Assembly: GCF_002813445.1 (NCBI RefSeq)
Contig: NZ_PHHD01000001.1
Span: forward strand, 3,596,001-3,660,000
Source of the DNA: Pseudomonas tolaasii NCPPB 2192
GTDB lineage: Bacteria > Pseudomonadota > Gammaproteobacteria > Pseudomonadales > Pseudomonadaceae
DNA length: 64,000 nucleotides
Reading direction: 5' to 3'
A program made the position numbers and the translations under genes. The first letter of the stretch is position 1. Every line of letters starts with the position of its first letter. Under the pieces are notes generated by a model. The model saw only the letters and a program-made list of their open reading frames with translations. It searched no databases and had not been told where the DNA came from. Shown piece after piece: positions 12,001 to 17,729 of this stretch.

Positions 12001-12012
12001 GAAGGGCTTTAA
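1..12012 (+). CDS. pvdL: Pyoverdine chromophore non-ribosomal peptide synthetase PvdL (5' end outside window)
   Basis: The frame is open from base 1, so the N-terminus is missing; 4003 residues remain. Domain order with key residues (window codon numbers): C-terminal part of a fatty acyl-AMP ligase; carrier T1 (LGGNS, Ser314); C1 (HHIIADG, His505); A1 (YTSGSTGQPKG, about 971); T2 (Ser1351); C2 (HHIVTEG, 1543); A2 (2022); T3 (LGGDS, Ser2416); epimerase (HHLVVDG, 2592); C3 (HHILIDA, 3063); A3 (3545); T4 (Ser3941). There is no thioesterase, so the chain passes to another synthetase. Acyl ligase plus three modules with epimerisation in the second matches PvdL, which builds acyl-Glu-D-Tyr-Dab, the chromophore precursor, in the cytoplasm. 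By-eye specificity residues are DVWHFGRIN (A1), DAEGIGAVM (A2) and DIWELTADD (A3); the last agrees with the Dab code as I remember it. pvdH and an mbtH-like gene lie about 6-8 kb downstream. Confidence 0.95.
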   Translation: MRLDTLERFAEKFAVCGFTPNNFFASYGLAEATLFVAGGTRGNGIPALRVDEQALAANRAEPGQGSAIMSCGTSQPEHAVLIADPHTLAELPDNRVGEIWASGPSIAHGYWRNPEATAKTFVQQAGRTWLRTGDLGFIRDGEVYITGRLKDLLIVRGHNLYPQDIEQTIEREVEVVRKGRVAAFAVQDAGLEGIGIAAEISRSVQKILPPEALIKAIRQAVAEAYQQAPSVVVLLNPGGLPKTSSGKVQRAACGLRHADGSLDRYAQFPDLPAQTGDAVPESELQSHIAAIWCEQLNIATVCSDDHFFLLGGNSITATQVVARLRETLGLELNLRLLFEAPSLAAFAASVARLQQDGGVAQGAIHALSRQEELPQSLAQNRLWITWQLDPHSSAYTIPGGLRLRGELDEDAVRASFRHLIGRHEALRTRFYERDGQAFQRVEATADFDLQVIDLSDLPAAECEARAQQIREDEARTQFDLEKGPLLWVTLVRLDDEDHQLLVTLHHIIADGWSLTVLIDEFSSLYAAAIQGQTLELPPLALQYADYGSWQRQWLAQGEGQRQLAYWKTQLGEEHPSLSLATDHPRSAQHLHSASRHSVRLSVSLSEAIRQTAQANQSTPFMLLLAAFQSLLHRYSGQRDIRIGVPNANRPRQETQGLVGFFINTLVLRAELDGQLPFNQLLAATRETVIGAQAHQDLPFEQLLEAFPQAREQGLFQVMFNHQQRDLSALRRLPGMLADELPWHSREAKFDLQLHSEEDRNGRLSLAFDYADELFDVTTIQRLAEHFINLLHAITEQPQQAIGDLKLMPHDEQQPWNEAPCTPAQQWLPELLNRNTTDDTALVWQGGSLTFAQLHTQANRLAHYLRDKGVGPDVCVAIAAERSPQLLIGLLAIIKAGGAYVPLDPDYPTDRLAYMLHDSGVHLLLTQTALLEQLPTPEGVCVIAMDSLHLDSWPTQAPGLHLHGDNLAYVIYTSGSTGQPKGVGNTHAALAERLQWMQATYALDATDVLMQKAPISFDVSVWECFWPLITGCRLVLAGPGEHRDPHRIAQLVQEHGVTTLHFVPPLLQLFIDEPLVAECTSLRRLFSGGEALPAELRNRVLAQLPAVQLHNRYGPTETAINVTHWHCRVEDGERSPIGRPLGNVICRVLDEQLNPVPLGVPGELCIGGIGLARGYLGRAGLTAERFVADDQGARLYRTGDRARWNADGVLEYLGRLDQQVKLRGFRVEPEEIEARLLALDGIAQAVVLVRDAQLIGYYTAPAGLDEHQVKASLAAELPEYMVPALLMRLDAMPLSPSGKLDRRALPEPVWQIREHVEPETPLQQQIAAIWREVLGLSRIGLRDDFFALGGHSLLATQIISRTRQACDVELPLRTLFEASELGAFAEQVSRFQAAGQRNQQTAIARVDRSQPVPLSYSQQRMWFLWQMEPDSPAYNVGGMARLRGVLDVGRFEAALQALIMRHETLRTTFPSVDGVAYQQVSAQTGLRMDWQDFTALNETECRQRLQQLADVEAHTPFNLETGPLLRACLVKAGEQEHYLVLTLHHIVTEGWAMDIFARELSALYEAFIDERESPLAPLPVQYLDYSVWQRQWLESGERQRQLDYWTAQLGHEHPLLELPGDRPRPPVQSHQGELYRFDLSDDLAARVRAFNAERGLTLFMTMTATLAVLLYRYSGQTDLRIGAPVANRIRPESEGLIGAFLNTQVLRCRLDGQMSVGELFEQVRHTVIEGQSHQDLPFDHLVEALQPPRSAAYNPLFQVMCNVQRWEFQQSRQLAGMTVEYLANDARATKFDLNLEVTDLDHRLGCCLTYSTDLFDEPRIARMAEHWRNVLEALIADPLQRLSELPLLSAAEQRVLQDSLGAEKGQHRLDQCLHQLFSQQAMARGDAPALTFAGETLNYRELDSRANRLAWMLRERGVGPQVRVGLALPRSLEMVIGLLAILKAGGAYVPLDPEYPLDRLHYMIEDSGIGLLLSDAAMFEALGELPATVACWCLEDDLPVLGNYPADALPSISLPQHQAYLIYTSGSTGKPKGVVVSHGEIAMHCQAVIERFGMRPDDCELHFYSINFDAATERLLVPLLSGAHVVLRAQGQWDAEEICALIRAHRITILGFTPSYGSQLAQWLATQQQTLPVRMCITGGEALTGEHLQRIRAAFRPEVFFNAYGPTETVVMPLASLAPQHLEEGAGSVPIGSIIGDRVAYILDADLALVPQGAQGELYVGGAGLAQGYHERPGMTAERFVADPFALNGGRLYRTGDLVRQRADGLVEYLGRIDHQVKIRGFRIELGEIETRLLEHEAVREAVVLALDSPSGKQLVAYLVSDAEHGALRESLKTHLKAQLPDYMVPAHLIVLAGMPLTANGKLDRRALPQPDPEANRQQYVAPRSELEQTLAAIWCAVLNVQRVGLDDNFFELGGDSILSIQVVSRARQAGIHFSPRDLFQHQTVQTLAAVATRTEQVTAEQGVLTGPSGLTPIQHWFFDTDIPNRQHWNQALLLKPLQLLDPHRLEQALLAVLEHHDALRLSFTPRDAQWHAEHLAVPQGGVLMQAQVRDMDQCTALFTDTQRSLDLAHGPLLRALLVDGPEGQQRLLIAIHHLVVDGVSWRVLLEDLQNVYRQLSDGQSVSLPAKTSALRDWAARLQAYAGSESLREELSLWQAQLAGPAVELPVDRAQGSLRNRDADTVSVRLDAEHTRQLLQQAPSAYRTQVNDLLLTALARVLCRWSGHDSALIQLEGHGRETLFDEIDLTRSVGWFTSAYPLRLTPQAEQGASIKAIKEQLRGVPHKGLGYGVLRYLADDPTRQTLQALPQAPITFNYLGQFDQSFGADALFHPLDESAGLAHDPDAPLPNVLSVDGQVYGGELVLRWTFSRERHDQQTIVALAEAYLAELQSLIVHCLTGEAGGLTPSDFPLARLTQPQLDALPVPASAIEDVYPLTPMQEGLLLHTLLEPGTGLYYMQDRYRINSALDPERFAQAWQAVIARHEALRASFCWNVGEDMLQVIHKPGSTPIEYLDWSNDPEAEHEPRLQALLKAEREAGFDLLNQAPFHLRLIRVGEARYWFMMSNHHILIDAWCRSLLMNDFFEIYMALGEGRDAQLATPPRYRDYIAWLQRQNLAEARQWWQQNLQGFERTTPIPSDRPFLREHAGHSGGMVVGDCYTRLDAREGAHLRELAQAHQLTVNTFAQAAWALVLRRLSGDRDVLFGVTVAGRPVEMPEMQRTVGLFINSIALRVKLPEDDQRCSVRQWLSGLLDSNMQLREYEYLPLVTIQEHSELPKGQPLFDSLFVFENAPVEVSVLDRAQSLNATSDSGRTHTNFPLTAVCYPGDDLGLHLSYDKRYFDETTVQGMLGEFKRLLLALVQGFHGDMADLPLIGEQEREFLVEGCNSSAHDYPLERSYIELFEEQVAAHPQRIAASCLDRQWSYAELNRRSNRLGNALLQAGVGLDQPVALLAERSLDLLGMIIGSFKAGAGYLPLDPGLPSQRLSRIIDLSRTPLLVCTQACREQALELLEAFACSARPKLLIWEALAQADTNPGIYSGPDNLAYVIYTSGSTGLPKGVMVEQRGMLNNQLSKVPYLNLSPADVIAQTASQSFDISVWQFLAAPLFGARVAIVPNTIAHDPQGLLTHVQAQGITVLESVPSLIQGMLAQEHISLDGLRWMLPTGEAMPPELAHQWLLRYPQIGLVNAYGPAECSDDVAFFRVDLASTRGTYLPIGTPTDNNRLYLLDGALELVPQGAVGELCVAGTGVGRGYVSDPLRTSSVFVPNPFGAPGERLYRTGDLARRRSDGVLEYVGRIDHQVKIRGYRIELGEIEARLHEQPEVRDAAVGVQEGVNGKHLVGYLVAADAALNPSERLDRIKQRLRAELPEYMVPLHWLWLERLPLNANGKLDRKALPALDIGQLHSQDYLAPRNELESTLAGIWADVLKVEKVGVQDNFFELGGHSLLATQIASRVQKTLQRDVPLRAMFECSTVAELAEYIEGLAANDISAEKVDRLSDLMAELEGL

Positions 12013-12034
12013 TCCGCTTTGCCTGTCAGGGCCT

Positions 12035-12108
12035 CATCGCGGGCAAGCCCGCTCCCACATTTTGAACGGTGAAAACATTCAAGTGTGGGAGCGGGCTTGC
12101 CCGCGATG
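12035..12108. repeat. Paired REP palindrome between convergent pvdL and dsbG
   Basis: Two perfect 25-base inverted copies (12035-12059 and 12084-12108) carrying the core GGGCAAGCCCGC / GCGGGCTTGCCCGC are separated by 24 bases. It begins 23 bases after the pvdL stop and ends 20 bases before the dsbG stop. The position suggests a bidirectional transcript end or mRNA-stabilising element. This is the GCGGGC sub-type of REP, also present at 24315-24382. Confidence 0.85.
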
Positions 12109-12127
12109 GCGTCAGCCCAGGCGCCGC

Positions 12128-12889
12128 CTATTTCGGTCCGAGTATCTTGACCAATTTCTCCGGCGAAGGCGCCCCTTGCTGTTGCTGCAGGCCGCCCTTG
12201 TCATCCAGATAGAAAATTGCCGGGGTCGCCGACAACTCCAGCTCATCCATCAACTTCATGTTGGCATCGAGCTTGGCTTCGATATCCGCCGGAATCTTGT
12301 CCAGTGCCTGCAATTTGCTGCCCTTGCCGGCGGCTTCGTGTTCTTCCAGGGCTTTCTGCGGGTCTTTGGCGGCGAACAGGGCGGCGGATTTGCCCGGGCT
12401 GTCCTCGCGGATGATACCGACCATGATGTGGCGCAACTGCACCTTGCCGGCCTTGACCCACGGCCGTGCCTGTTCCCAGAACATGTTGCAGTACGGGCAG
12501 TTGGGATCGCTGAACAGGTAGACAATGCGCGGTGCGTTTTTATCGCCGTCCTGAATCCAGTTGCTGTGTTCCATCTTGGCCCAGACTTGCTTGGCCATCG
12601 GCGCGTACACCAGTTTTTCCAGCGGCGCGCTGCTCAGGTCATTGCCCTGGGCGTCGTACAGGTTGCCGGCGATCACGCTTTTGCCGTCGGCGGTCAGGTA
12701 CAGCGCCATGCCACGGTTCTGGTACTGCGCGGCGTAACCGGTGAGGCCGCTGGGCGCGTCGAATTTGCCGAGGATTTTGGCGCCTTTGGCCTCGATCTGT
12801 TTGATCGGCGCGGGCCAGTCTTCGGCCTGGGCCAGGGCAGCCGCCAGCGTCAGTGGCAGCAGGGTCAGCAGGTGGCGGAGTCTTGGCAT
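12128..12889 (-). CDS. dsbG: Thiol:disulfide interchange protein DsbG (periplasmic disulfide isomerase)
   Basis: 253 residues with a signal peptide (hydrophobic stretch ending near AQA, residues 1-22), a DsbC/DsbG N-terminal dimerisation region, and a thioredoxin fold with the redox motif CPYC and a downstream cis-proline (SATPAIFY). DsbG homologues act in the periplasm on mis-oxidised or sulfenylated cysteines and are kept reduced by DsbD. The ATG at 12889 has AAGGAAA upstream and lies inside the 3' end of the TlpA-like gene (25-base overlap), so translation is probably coupled. It is the last gene of a dsbD-tlpA-dsbG operon; I recall the same order in P. aeruginosa PA2478-PA2476. Confidence 0.93.
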   Translation of the reverse strand: MPRLRHLLTLLPLTLAAALAQAEDWPAPIKQIEAKGAKILGKFDAPSGLTGYAAQYQNRGMALYLTADGKSVIAGNLYDAQGNDLSSAPLEKLVYAPMAKQVWAKMEHSNWIQDGDKNAPRIVYLFSDPNCPYCNMFWEQARPWVKAGKVQLRHIMVGIIREDSPGKSAALFAAKDPQKALEEHEAAGKGSKLQALDKIPADIEAKLDANMKLMDELELSATPAIFYLDDKGGLQQQQGAPSPEKLVKILGPK

Positions 12890-13710
12890 GTCGGTTTCCT
12901 TGCAGGGGCGGTGTCGAAGGGTTCCATGGCGCGGGCCAGGCTGGCCTGGGAGAGTTCGCCCAGGTGACTGTTGATCAGGCGCCCGTCGGCCCGGTAGAAC
13001 AAGGTGGTGGGCAGCGCCATGGAGCCCACGGCCTGGCCGAGGCGGCCGCTGGCGTCGAACAGTACGTTGTCGAGGGTCAGGCCCTGGGTTGCGAGAAAGG
13101 TGCTGACGCTTTGCATGCTTTCGGCCTGGTTGACGAACAGGAAGGTCACGTCCGGCAGTTGGTGTTGCGCGCGCTCCAGCACCGGCATTTCACGGCGGCA
13201 CGGCGGGCACCAGGTGGCCCAGAGGTTGATCACCAGCGGGCCGCCTTTGTAGTCGGCCAGTTGCACCTCGTCGCCATTGGCGTTGCGCAAGGTGATCTGC
13301 GGCAATTGCGCGCCCTTGTCGTAAAGGCTCAGCGACAAGCTGGCCAGCCCCCAGAACACCAGCCCGGTGACCACGCCGGCGCCCAGTGGCGTGCGCAGGG
13401 CGGGGCGGCGCCAACCGTACAAGAGGGCGCCGAGTATCAGGGCGATTACGCCCGGCCAGGCGAGGAAGCCACCGTCACGCAGGTCGACCATTTGCAGCGG
13501 GTCGTGGCGGTAGTCGCTCCAGTACATCAATACAAAACTGATGCGCGCCACCAGCATGCCCAGCAGGAACAGGCTGAACAGCACCGATTCCGGGTTTTCA
13601 CCACCGCGCTTGGCCACGCGCCAGCCCACCAGGGTGGCGAGCACCAGCGCGCCGATCAGCAGGATGTGGTTCAGGGCGATGGCAAAGGTGCCGATGGTCA
13701 GGGTCAGCAT
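12865..13710 (-). CDS. TlpA/DsbE-like membrane-anchored thioredoxin-fold protein
   Basis: 281 residues. The first about 135 hold several hydrophobic helices (starting TIGTFAIALNHILLIGALVL), somewhat like the membrane part of prolipoprotein transferases; the rest is a TlpA/ResA redoxin domain with the motif WCPPC and a cis-proline (ALPTTLFY). It should present a periplasmic reductase domain that takes electrons from the neighbouring DsbD. The start ATG overlaps the dsbD stop by one base (TAATG). The extreme C-terminus carries two extra cysteines spaced C-x5-C, encoded where the gene overlaps dsbG. It corresponds to the dsbE member of the P. aeruginosa dsbDEG operon, but it is not the cytochrome c biogenesis CcmG. 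Confidence 0.88.
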   Translation of the reverse strand: MLTLTIGTFAIALNHILLIGALVLATLVGWRVAKRGGENPESVLFSLFLLGMLVARISFVLMYWSDYRHDPLQMVDLRDGGFLAWPGVIALILGALLYGWRRPALRTPLGAGVVTGLVFWGLASLSLSLYDKGAQLPQITLRNANGDEVQLADYKGGPLVINLWATWCPPCRREMPVLERAQHQLPDVTFLFVNQAESMQSVSTFLATQGLTLDNVLFDASGRLGQAVGSMALPTTLFYRADGRLINSHLGELSQASLARAMEPFDTAPARKPTCQDSATC

Positions 13711-15437
13711 TAGCGCGCGTCCAGGGTTTGCGTCCAGCGTTGCAGGAAGGCAGCGGCATCCACTTCGCCGGTGATGCGTTGGGCTCGGCGCTCTTCACCG
13801 TCCGGGCCGATCCACACAAAGCTGGGTGGCCCCGGCACTTTATAGCGGCCGAGCAGTTCGCGGCTGGCGGCGTTGTCGGCGGTCACATCCAGACGCAACA
13901 GGCGCACGTCCTTGAGGGCATCCATCACTGCGGGTTGGCCGAACACCTGTTTTTCCATGATTTTGCACGACACGCACCAGTCGGCGTAGTAGTCCACCAG
14001 CACCCATTGGCCCTGGGCCTTGGCGCTGTCGAGCTGGCTTTGCAGCACGGCCGGGTCGTTGATGGTCATGAAGGCGTCGTGGGCGTTCGGGGCGGCGGCG
14101 GTGTTCGAGCCACCATAGACCTTCAACGGTTGCCACAGGTCGTCGCTGCCACCGGCCGCACCCACCACCAGCACCGCGCCCCACAGGCCGAGTACCAGTG
14201 AACCGGCGCCGAACACCCTGGCGGCCAGGCCGTATTCGCGGGCCAGCGTCCAGCCGCAGTAAGCCATAACCAGGGCGAGGGCGCCCCACAGTCCGATCCA
14301 CAGGCTTGCATCCACGACCGGGCGAATCATCAGCACGGCGGTGCCGAGGAACAGGAAACCGAAGACGCCCTTGAGCACATTCATCCAGGTGCCGGGTTTA
14401 GGCAGGAAGCGGTTGCCCACGGTCACCAGCAACAGCAGTGGAACCCCGATGCCGATGCCCATGGCGAACAGGATCAACCCACCGTGCAGTGCATTGCCGC
14501 TCTGGGCGATATAGAGCAAGGCGCCGGCCAGTGGCGCGGTCATGCACGGGCCGACCAGCAAACCGGACAAGGCGCCGAGCACTCCGGCACCTACCAGGCT
14601 GCCGCCGCTGTGCTGACGGCTCACGTTGTCGAGGCGGTCACGCAGGAAGGCGGGCAGTTGCAGTTCAAAGAAGCCGAACATCGGCAGGGCGAGGATCACA
14701 AAGAGCGCCGCAAAACTGCCGAGGATCCAGGGAGTTTGCAGCAGCGCGGCGAGGTTGCCGCCCGCCAGCGCGGCCAATACGCCGAGCGCCGCATACACCA
14801 GCGCCATGCACACCACGTAGCTGCTGGCCAGGGCAAAGCCGCGACGCGGGCTGGCGCCGCTGCCGACCACCAAACCGGCCAGTATCGGCAGCATCGGCAA
14901 TGAACACGGCGCAAACGCCAGCAGCAGGCCCAAGCCGAAGAACACCAGCAGGCTCCAGCCCAGGCTGCGTTGTTGCAGGCCGCTGGCCAGGCTTTGATCC
15001 TGGGCCTGTGCGGTGGCAGCCACGGCGGGATTGCCGCCCAGGTCCACGGTGATCGATTGCGGCGGGTAGCACAGGCCCGCATCGGCGCAGCCTTGCCAGC
15101 CCAGCTTGACCTGGCCGGTGGCGCCCGCCGGAATCTTCACTTCCAGGCCCTGGCGGTACACTTGCTGTTCGCCGAAGAATTCATCGCTATGGGCCTCGCC
15201 TTGCGGCAATACCGGTTTTTCGGCGAGGCCGTCGAACTTCAGGCGCTGCTGATACAGGTAATATCCGTCGGCAATCTGCCAATACAGCTGGGTTTCACCG
15301 CTTTCAAGACGCTCGGAGGTAAACGTGAAGGCTTTGCCCACCGGGAGGAAGTCGGGTTTGGTCTCAAAGGGGTTACCCGGCGCAGCCTGGGCAAACCCTG
15401 CGAACAACACCAGCAAAAAGGTAAACAGATGCCGCAT
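13710..15437 (-). CDS. dsbD: Thiol:disulfide interchange protein DsbD
   Basis: 575 residues: a signal peptide (MRHLFTFLLVLFAGFAQA), a periplasmic immunoglobulin-like alpha domain with cysteines (WQGCADAGLCYP), a polytopic membrane domain with conserved Cys (FAPCSLP and VGPCMTAP), and a C-terminal thioredoxin domain with WCVSCK. It moves electrons from cytoplasmic thioredoxin across the inner membrane to periplasmic reductases, here presumably the TlpA-like protein and DsbG encoded just downstream. I chose the ATG at 15437 over the in-frame TTG two codons earlier because AAGG lies at suitable distance and the signal peptide starts there. It is divergent from the response regulator gene across about 160 bases holding a tandem operator. 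Confidence 0.94.
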   Translation of the reverse strand: MRHLFTFLLVLFAGFAQAAPGNPFETKPDFLPVGKAFTFTSERLESGETQLYWQIADGYYLYQQRLKFDGLAEKPVLPQGEAHSDEFFGEQQVYRQGLEVKIPAGATGQVKLGWQGCADAGLCYPPQSITVDLGGNPAVAATAQAQDQSLASGLQQRSLGWSLLVFFGLGLLLAFAPCSLPMLPILAGLVVGSGASPRRGFALASSYVVCMALVYAALGVLAALAGGNLAALLQTPWILGSFAALFVILALPMFGFFELQLPAFLRDRLDNVSRQHSGGSLVGAGVLGALSGLLVGPCMTAPLAGALLYIAQSGNALHGGLILFAMGIGIGVPLLLLVTVGNRFLPKPGTWMNVLKGVFGFLFLGTAVLMIRPVVDASLWIGLWGALALVMAYCGWTLAREYGLAARVFGAGSLVLGLWGAVLVVGAAGGSDDLWQPLKVYGGSNTAAAPNAHDAFMTINDPAVLQSQLDSAKAQGQWVLVDYYADWCVSCKIMEKQVFGQPAVMDALKDVRLLRLDVTADNAASRELLGRYKVPGPPSFVWIGPDGEERRAQRITGEVDAAAFLQRWTQTLDAR

Positions 15438-15484
15438 GGTCAAGCCTTAGTTCGATGCAAGTGAGGCACACAATGTGTGGCGTT

Positions 15485-15503
15485 GATTAACCGATGATTA
15501 ACC
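15485..15503. promoter_or_regulatory. Tandem direct repeat, putative response-regulator (DsbR) binding box
   Basis: GATTAACC occurs at 15485-15492 and again at 15496-15503, an 11-base period (ATTAAC-N5-ATTAAC) typical of OmpR/PmrA-class operators where two monomers bind the same DNA face. Five bases after it lies TATTCT (15509-15514), a plausible -10 for the response regulator gene; on the other strand the same bases give TAGAAT. The box lies between divergent dsbD and the regulator, so it could control both. Assignment to the adjacent regulator is inference. Confidence 0.6.
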
Positions 15504-15600
15504 GCGGCTATTCTAGAGGGTGCGGGCCGGTTTTAGCGGCATAATCTGCGCTTAATCCGTGGCACTTTTAATTCCCCCCATCTTTCATGAAGGGTTCACC

Positions 15601-16287
15601 ATGCACGTACTGGTCTGTGAAGACGACGAACTGATCGCCAGCGGCATTGTGGCCGGCCTCAGCGCCCAGGGCTTTACCGTCGAGCGCGTGGCCAGCGCCG
15701 GCGCTGCGCGCGCGATGCTCAAGGCCGCCACGTTCGACATCATTGTGCTCGACCTCGGCCTGCCCGACGAAGATGGCCTCAAGCTGTTGCAGCAACAGCG
15801 CAGCCAGGGCCTGGAAATTCCGGTGCTGATTCTCACCGCGCGCGACTCGGTGACCAACCGCGTCGACGGCCTGCAGGCCGGTGCCGACGACTACCTGCTC
15901 AAGCCCTTCGACCTGCGCGAACTCGCCGCCCGCCTGCAAACCCTGCTGCGACGCGTGGCCGGGCGCAGCGTCAACCTGATCGAACACGGCCGCCTGGCCT
16001 ACGACCCGAGCAGCCGCGAGACCTTCCTCGGTGGCCAGCCGGTTGATCTGTCCCGCCGCGAGCAGGCGCTGCTGCAAGCCCTGCTGCACAACGTGTTGTC
16101 CAGCGAACAACTCAAAGACAGCGTCTACGGCTTCAACGACGAGCTGGAAAGCAATGCCCTGAACGTGCACATCCACCACCTGCGACGCAAATTGGGCAAC
16201 GGCATTGTCGAGACCGTGCGCGGCCTGGGCTACCGCCTGGGCACTGCCGACGGTGGCGCGGTGGAAGAGGGGGAAACCGTTTCGTGA
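15601..16287 (+). CDS. dsbR: OmpR-family response regulator next to dsbDEG (DsbR-like)
   Basis: 228 residues: receiver domain with acidic pocket (CEDDE), phospho-acceptor Asp in IVLDLGLPDEDG and conserved Lys in LLKPFD, then a winged-helix output domain ending ETVRGLGYRLG. The start is the ATG with AAGGG at 15590-15594; an in-frame GTG at 15559 would add residues not expected in the family. The sensor gene follows with a one-base overlap. I recall that P. aeruginosa PA2479/PA2480, divergent from dsbDEG, were described as the copper-responsive DsbR/DsbS pair; the identical gene arrangement here supports the name, though PmrA/QseB-like regulators look similar in sequence. Confidence 0.85.
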   Translation: MHVLVCEDDELIASGIVAGLSAQGFTVERVASAGAARAMLKAATFDIIVLDLGLPDEDGLKLLQQQRSQGLEIPVLILTARDSVTNRVDGLQAGADDYLLKPFDLRELAARLQTLLRRVAGRSVNLIEHGRLAYDPSSRETFLGGQPVDLSRREQALLQALLHNVLSSEQLKDSVYGFNDELESNALNVHIHHLRRKLGNGIVETVRGLGYRLGTADGGAVEEGETVS

Positions 16288-17606
16288 TGAGTTTGCGCCT
16301 GCGCCTGACGTTCAAGCTGGGCGCCGCTTTTGTGCTGATCTGGGCCCTGGCGGCAGCCTGGATGCTGAACGATCTGCGCAATCAGATGATGTTTTCCCTC
16401 GACCAGCGCCTGGTGGCGTCAGCGCGCATGGTGGCGGGGTTGACCGAGCAGATGCCGGGGCTTGCGAGCGTGGGCAGCACCACGCACTTGCGCACCGAAC
16501 AACTGAATGTGCCGGGGGGCATGGCCTGTCAGGTCAGCTCCTTGCGCGGGGAAATCCTCGCGCGCAGCCACACCACGCCCGATGAAGGCCTGGAGTCGCG
16601 CAAAAGCGGCTTTCGCGATCAGGTGATCGACGGTGTGGGCTGGCGCAGTTTTACTCTGTCCCGTGGCGATTTGCTGATTACCACCGCCGACCGCCAGGTG
16701 GAGCGCGAGGCCTTGAACCTGTCGATTTTGCTGGCCGCCTCGGTGCCGGTGGCCGTGGCGTTGCTCGGCTGCCTGTGCCTGTTATGGCTGGGCATCGGCC
16801 AGAGCCTGGTGCCGCTCAACCGCATGCGCGATGCCTTGATGCGCCGCAGCGCCGACTCCCTCGAACCGCTGCAGATTCACCCGCTGCCCAGCGAGCTGAA
16901 ACCGCTGCTCGACACCCAGAACCAGCTGTTGCAGCGCATCGCCAAGACCATCGAACGTGAGCGCCGCCTGACCGGTGATGCGGCCCATGAACTGCGCAGC
17001 CCGCTAACGGCGATCAAGACCCACCTGCAAGTGGCACGCATGACCGATGGCGCAGCGCGCGACCAGTCTCTGGCTCACGCCGAGGAAGGCGCCGACCGTT
17101 TGCACCGCACGCTGGAACAGTTGCTCTTGCTGGCGCGGGTAGAGGGCAACCTGTCATTTGATGACGGCATGCACTCCAGCGCCGAACAGGTCGCGCGGCT
17201 GGCCATTCAGGATGCCAATGCCGGCGACAATTCGCGCATCGACCTGATTCTGCCCGCCAACCTGTCCGACACGCCGGTGGAAATGCCGGTGGGCCTGGCC
17301 GTCGCGGCCCTGCGCAACCTGCTGGATAACGCCTTGCGCCATACTCCAGCGGATACCCGCGTAGAATTGAGCGTGTTCACCGGTACCGACAACGTGGTGT
17401 TTCGCGTGCGCGACCACGGCAAGCAGATCTCCAGTGAGGACCTGCAACACCTGACCCAACGTTTCTGGCGCAATGGCAGCAGCGAAGGCTGCGGTCTGGG
17501 GCTGGCGATCGTTCAGGCCATCGTGCAGCGCTGTTCCTGTTCGTTGAAGTTCGACAGCCAGCCGGACGGCCTGCGGGTTGATCTGGGCATGCCACTGCGT
17601 CGCTGA
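16287..17606 (+). CDS. dsbS: Sensor histidine kinase, DsbS-like
   Basis: 439 residues: N-terminal membrane helix (about 10-27), a periplasmic region, a second helix (about 148-172), a HAMP-like linker, the dimerisation/phosphoacceptor box (AAHELRSPLTAIKTHLQ) and an ATPase domain with N-box (NLLDNALRHTP) and GLGLAI. The start is the ATG at 16287 overlapping the regulator stop; a GTG three bases earlier is possible. The periplasmic part has one cysteine (GGMACQVSS) at residue 81, or 82 from the GTG. In P. aeruginosa DsbS I recall Cys82 as the Cu(I)-binding residue that blocks phosphatase activity, so the position fits a copper sensor for dsbDEG. Confidence 0.85.
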   Translation: MSLRLRLTFKLGAAFVLIWALAAAWMLNDLRNQMMFSLDQRLVASARMVAGLTEQMPGLASVGSTTHLRTEQLNVPGGMACQVSSLRGEILARSHTTPDEGLESRKSGFRDQVIDGVGWRSFTLSRGDLLITTADRQVEREALNLSILLAASVPVAVALLGCLCLLWLGIGQSLVPLNRMRDALMRRSADSLEPLQIHPLPSELKPLLDTQNQLLQRIAKTIERERRLTGDAAHELRSPLTAIKTHLQVARMTDGAARDQSLAHAEEGADRLHRTLEQLLLLARVEGNLSFDDGMHSSAEQVARLAIQDANAGDNSRIDLILPANLSDTPVEMPVGLAVAALRNLLDNALRHTPADTRVELSVFTGTDNVVFRVRDHGKQISSEDLQHLTQRFWRNGSSEGCGLGLAIVQAIVQRCSCSLKFDSQPDGLRVDLGMPLRR

Positions 17607-17630
17607 TTCCTTTTCCTCCAGCCCTAAATA

Positions 17631-17679
17631 ATTACCGCCTTCTCGAGAATGAACACCTCAGGATGGCGGTAATTTTTTT
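17631..17679 (+). terminator. Rho-independent terminator after the sensor kinase gene
   Basis: ATTACCGCC (17631-17639) pairs with GGCGGTAAT (17665-17673) and runs into seven T. The loop holds a second perfect palindrome, TTCTCGAGAA (17640-17649), making an unusually elaborate hairpin. It separates the two-component operon from the amidase gene. Confidence 0.85.
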
Positions 17680-17729
17680 GCGCTTGAACCGGCCGAATGA
17701 CTTGGCCTGGATGGAAAAGGACAACTTCT

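Noticed and set aside
15559..15600. GTG start 14 codons upstream of dsbR
   Set aside because: Response regulators begin directly with the receiver strand (MHVLVCEDDE); the ATG at 15601 has a good AAGGG.
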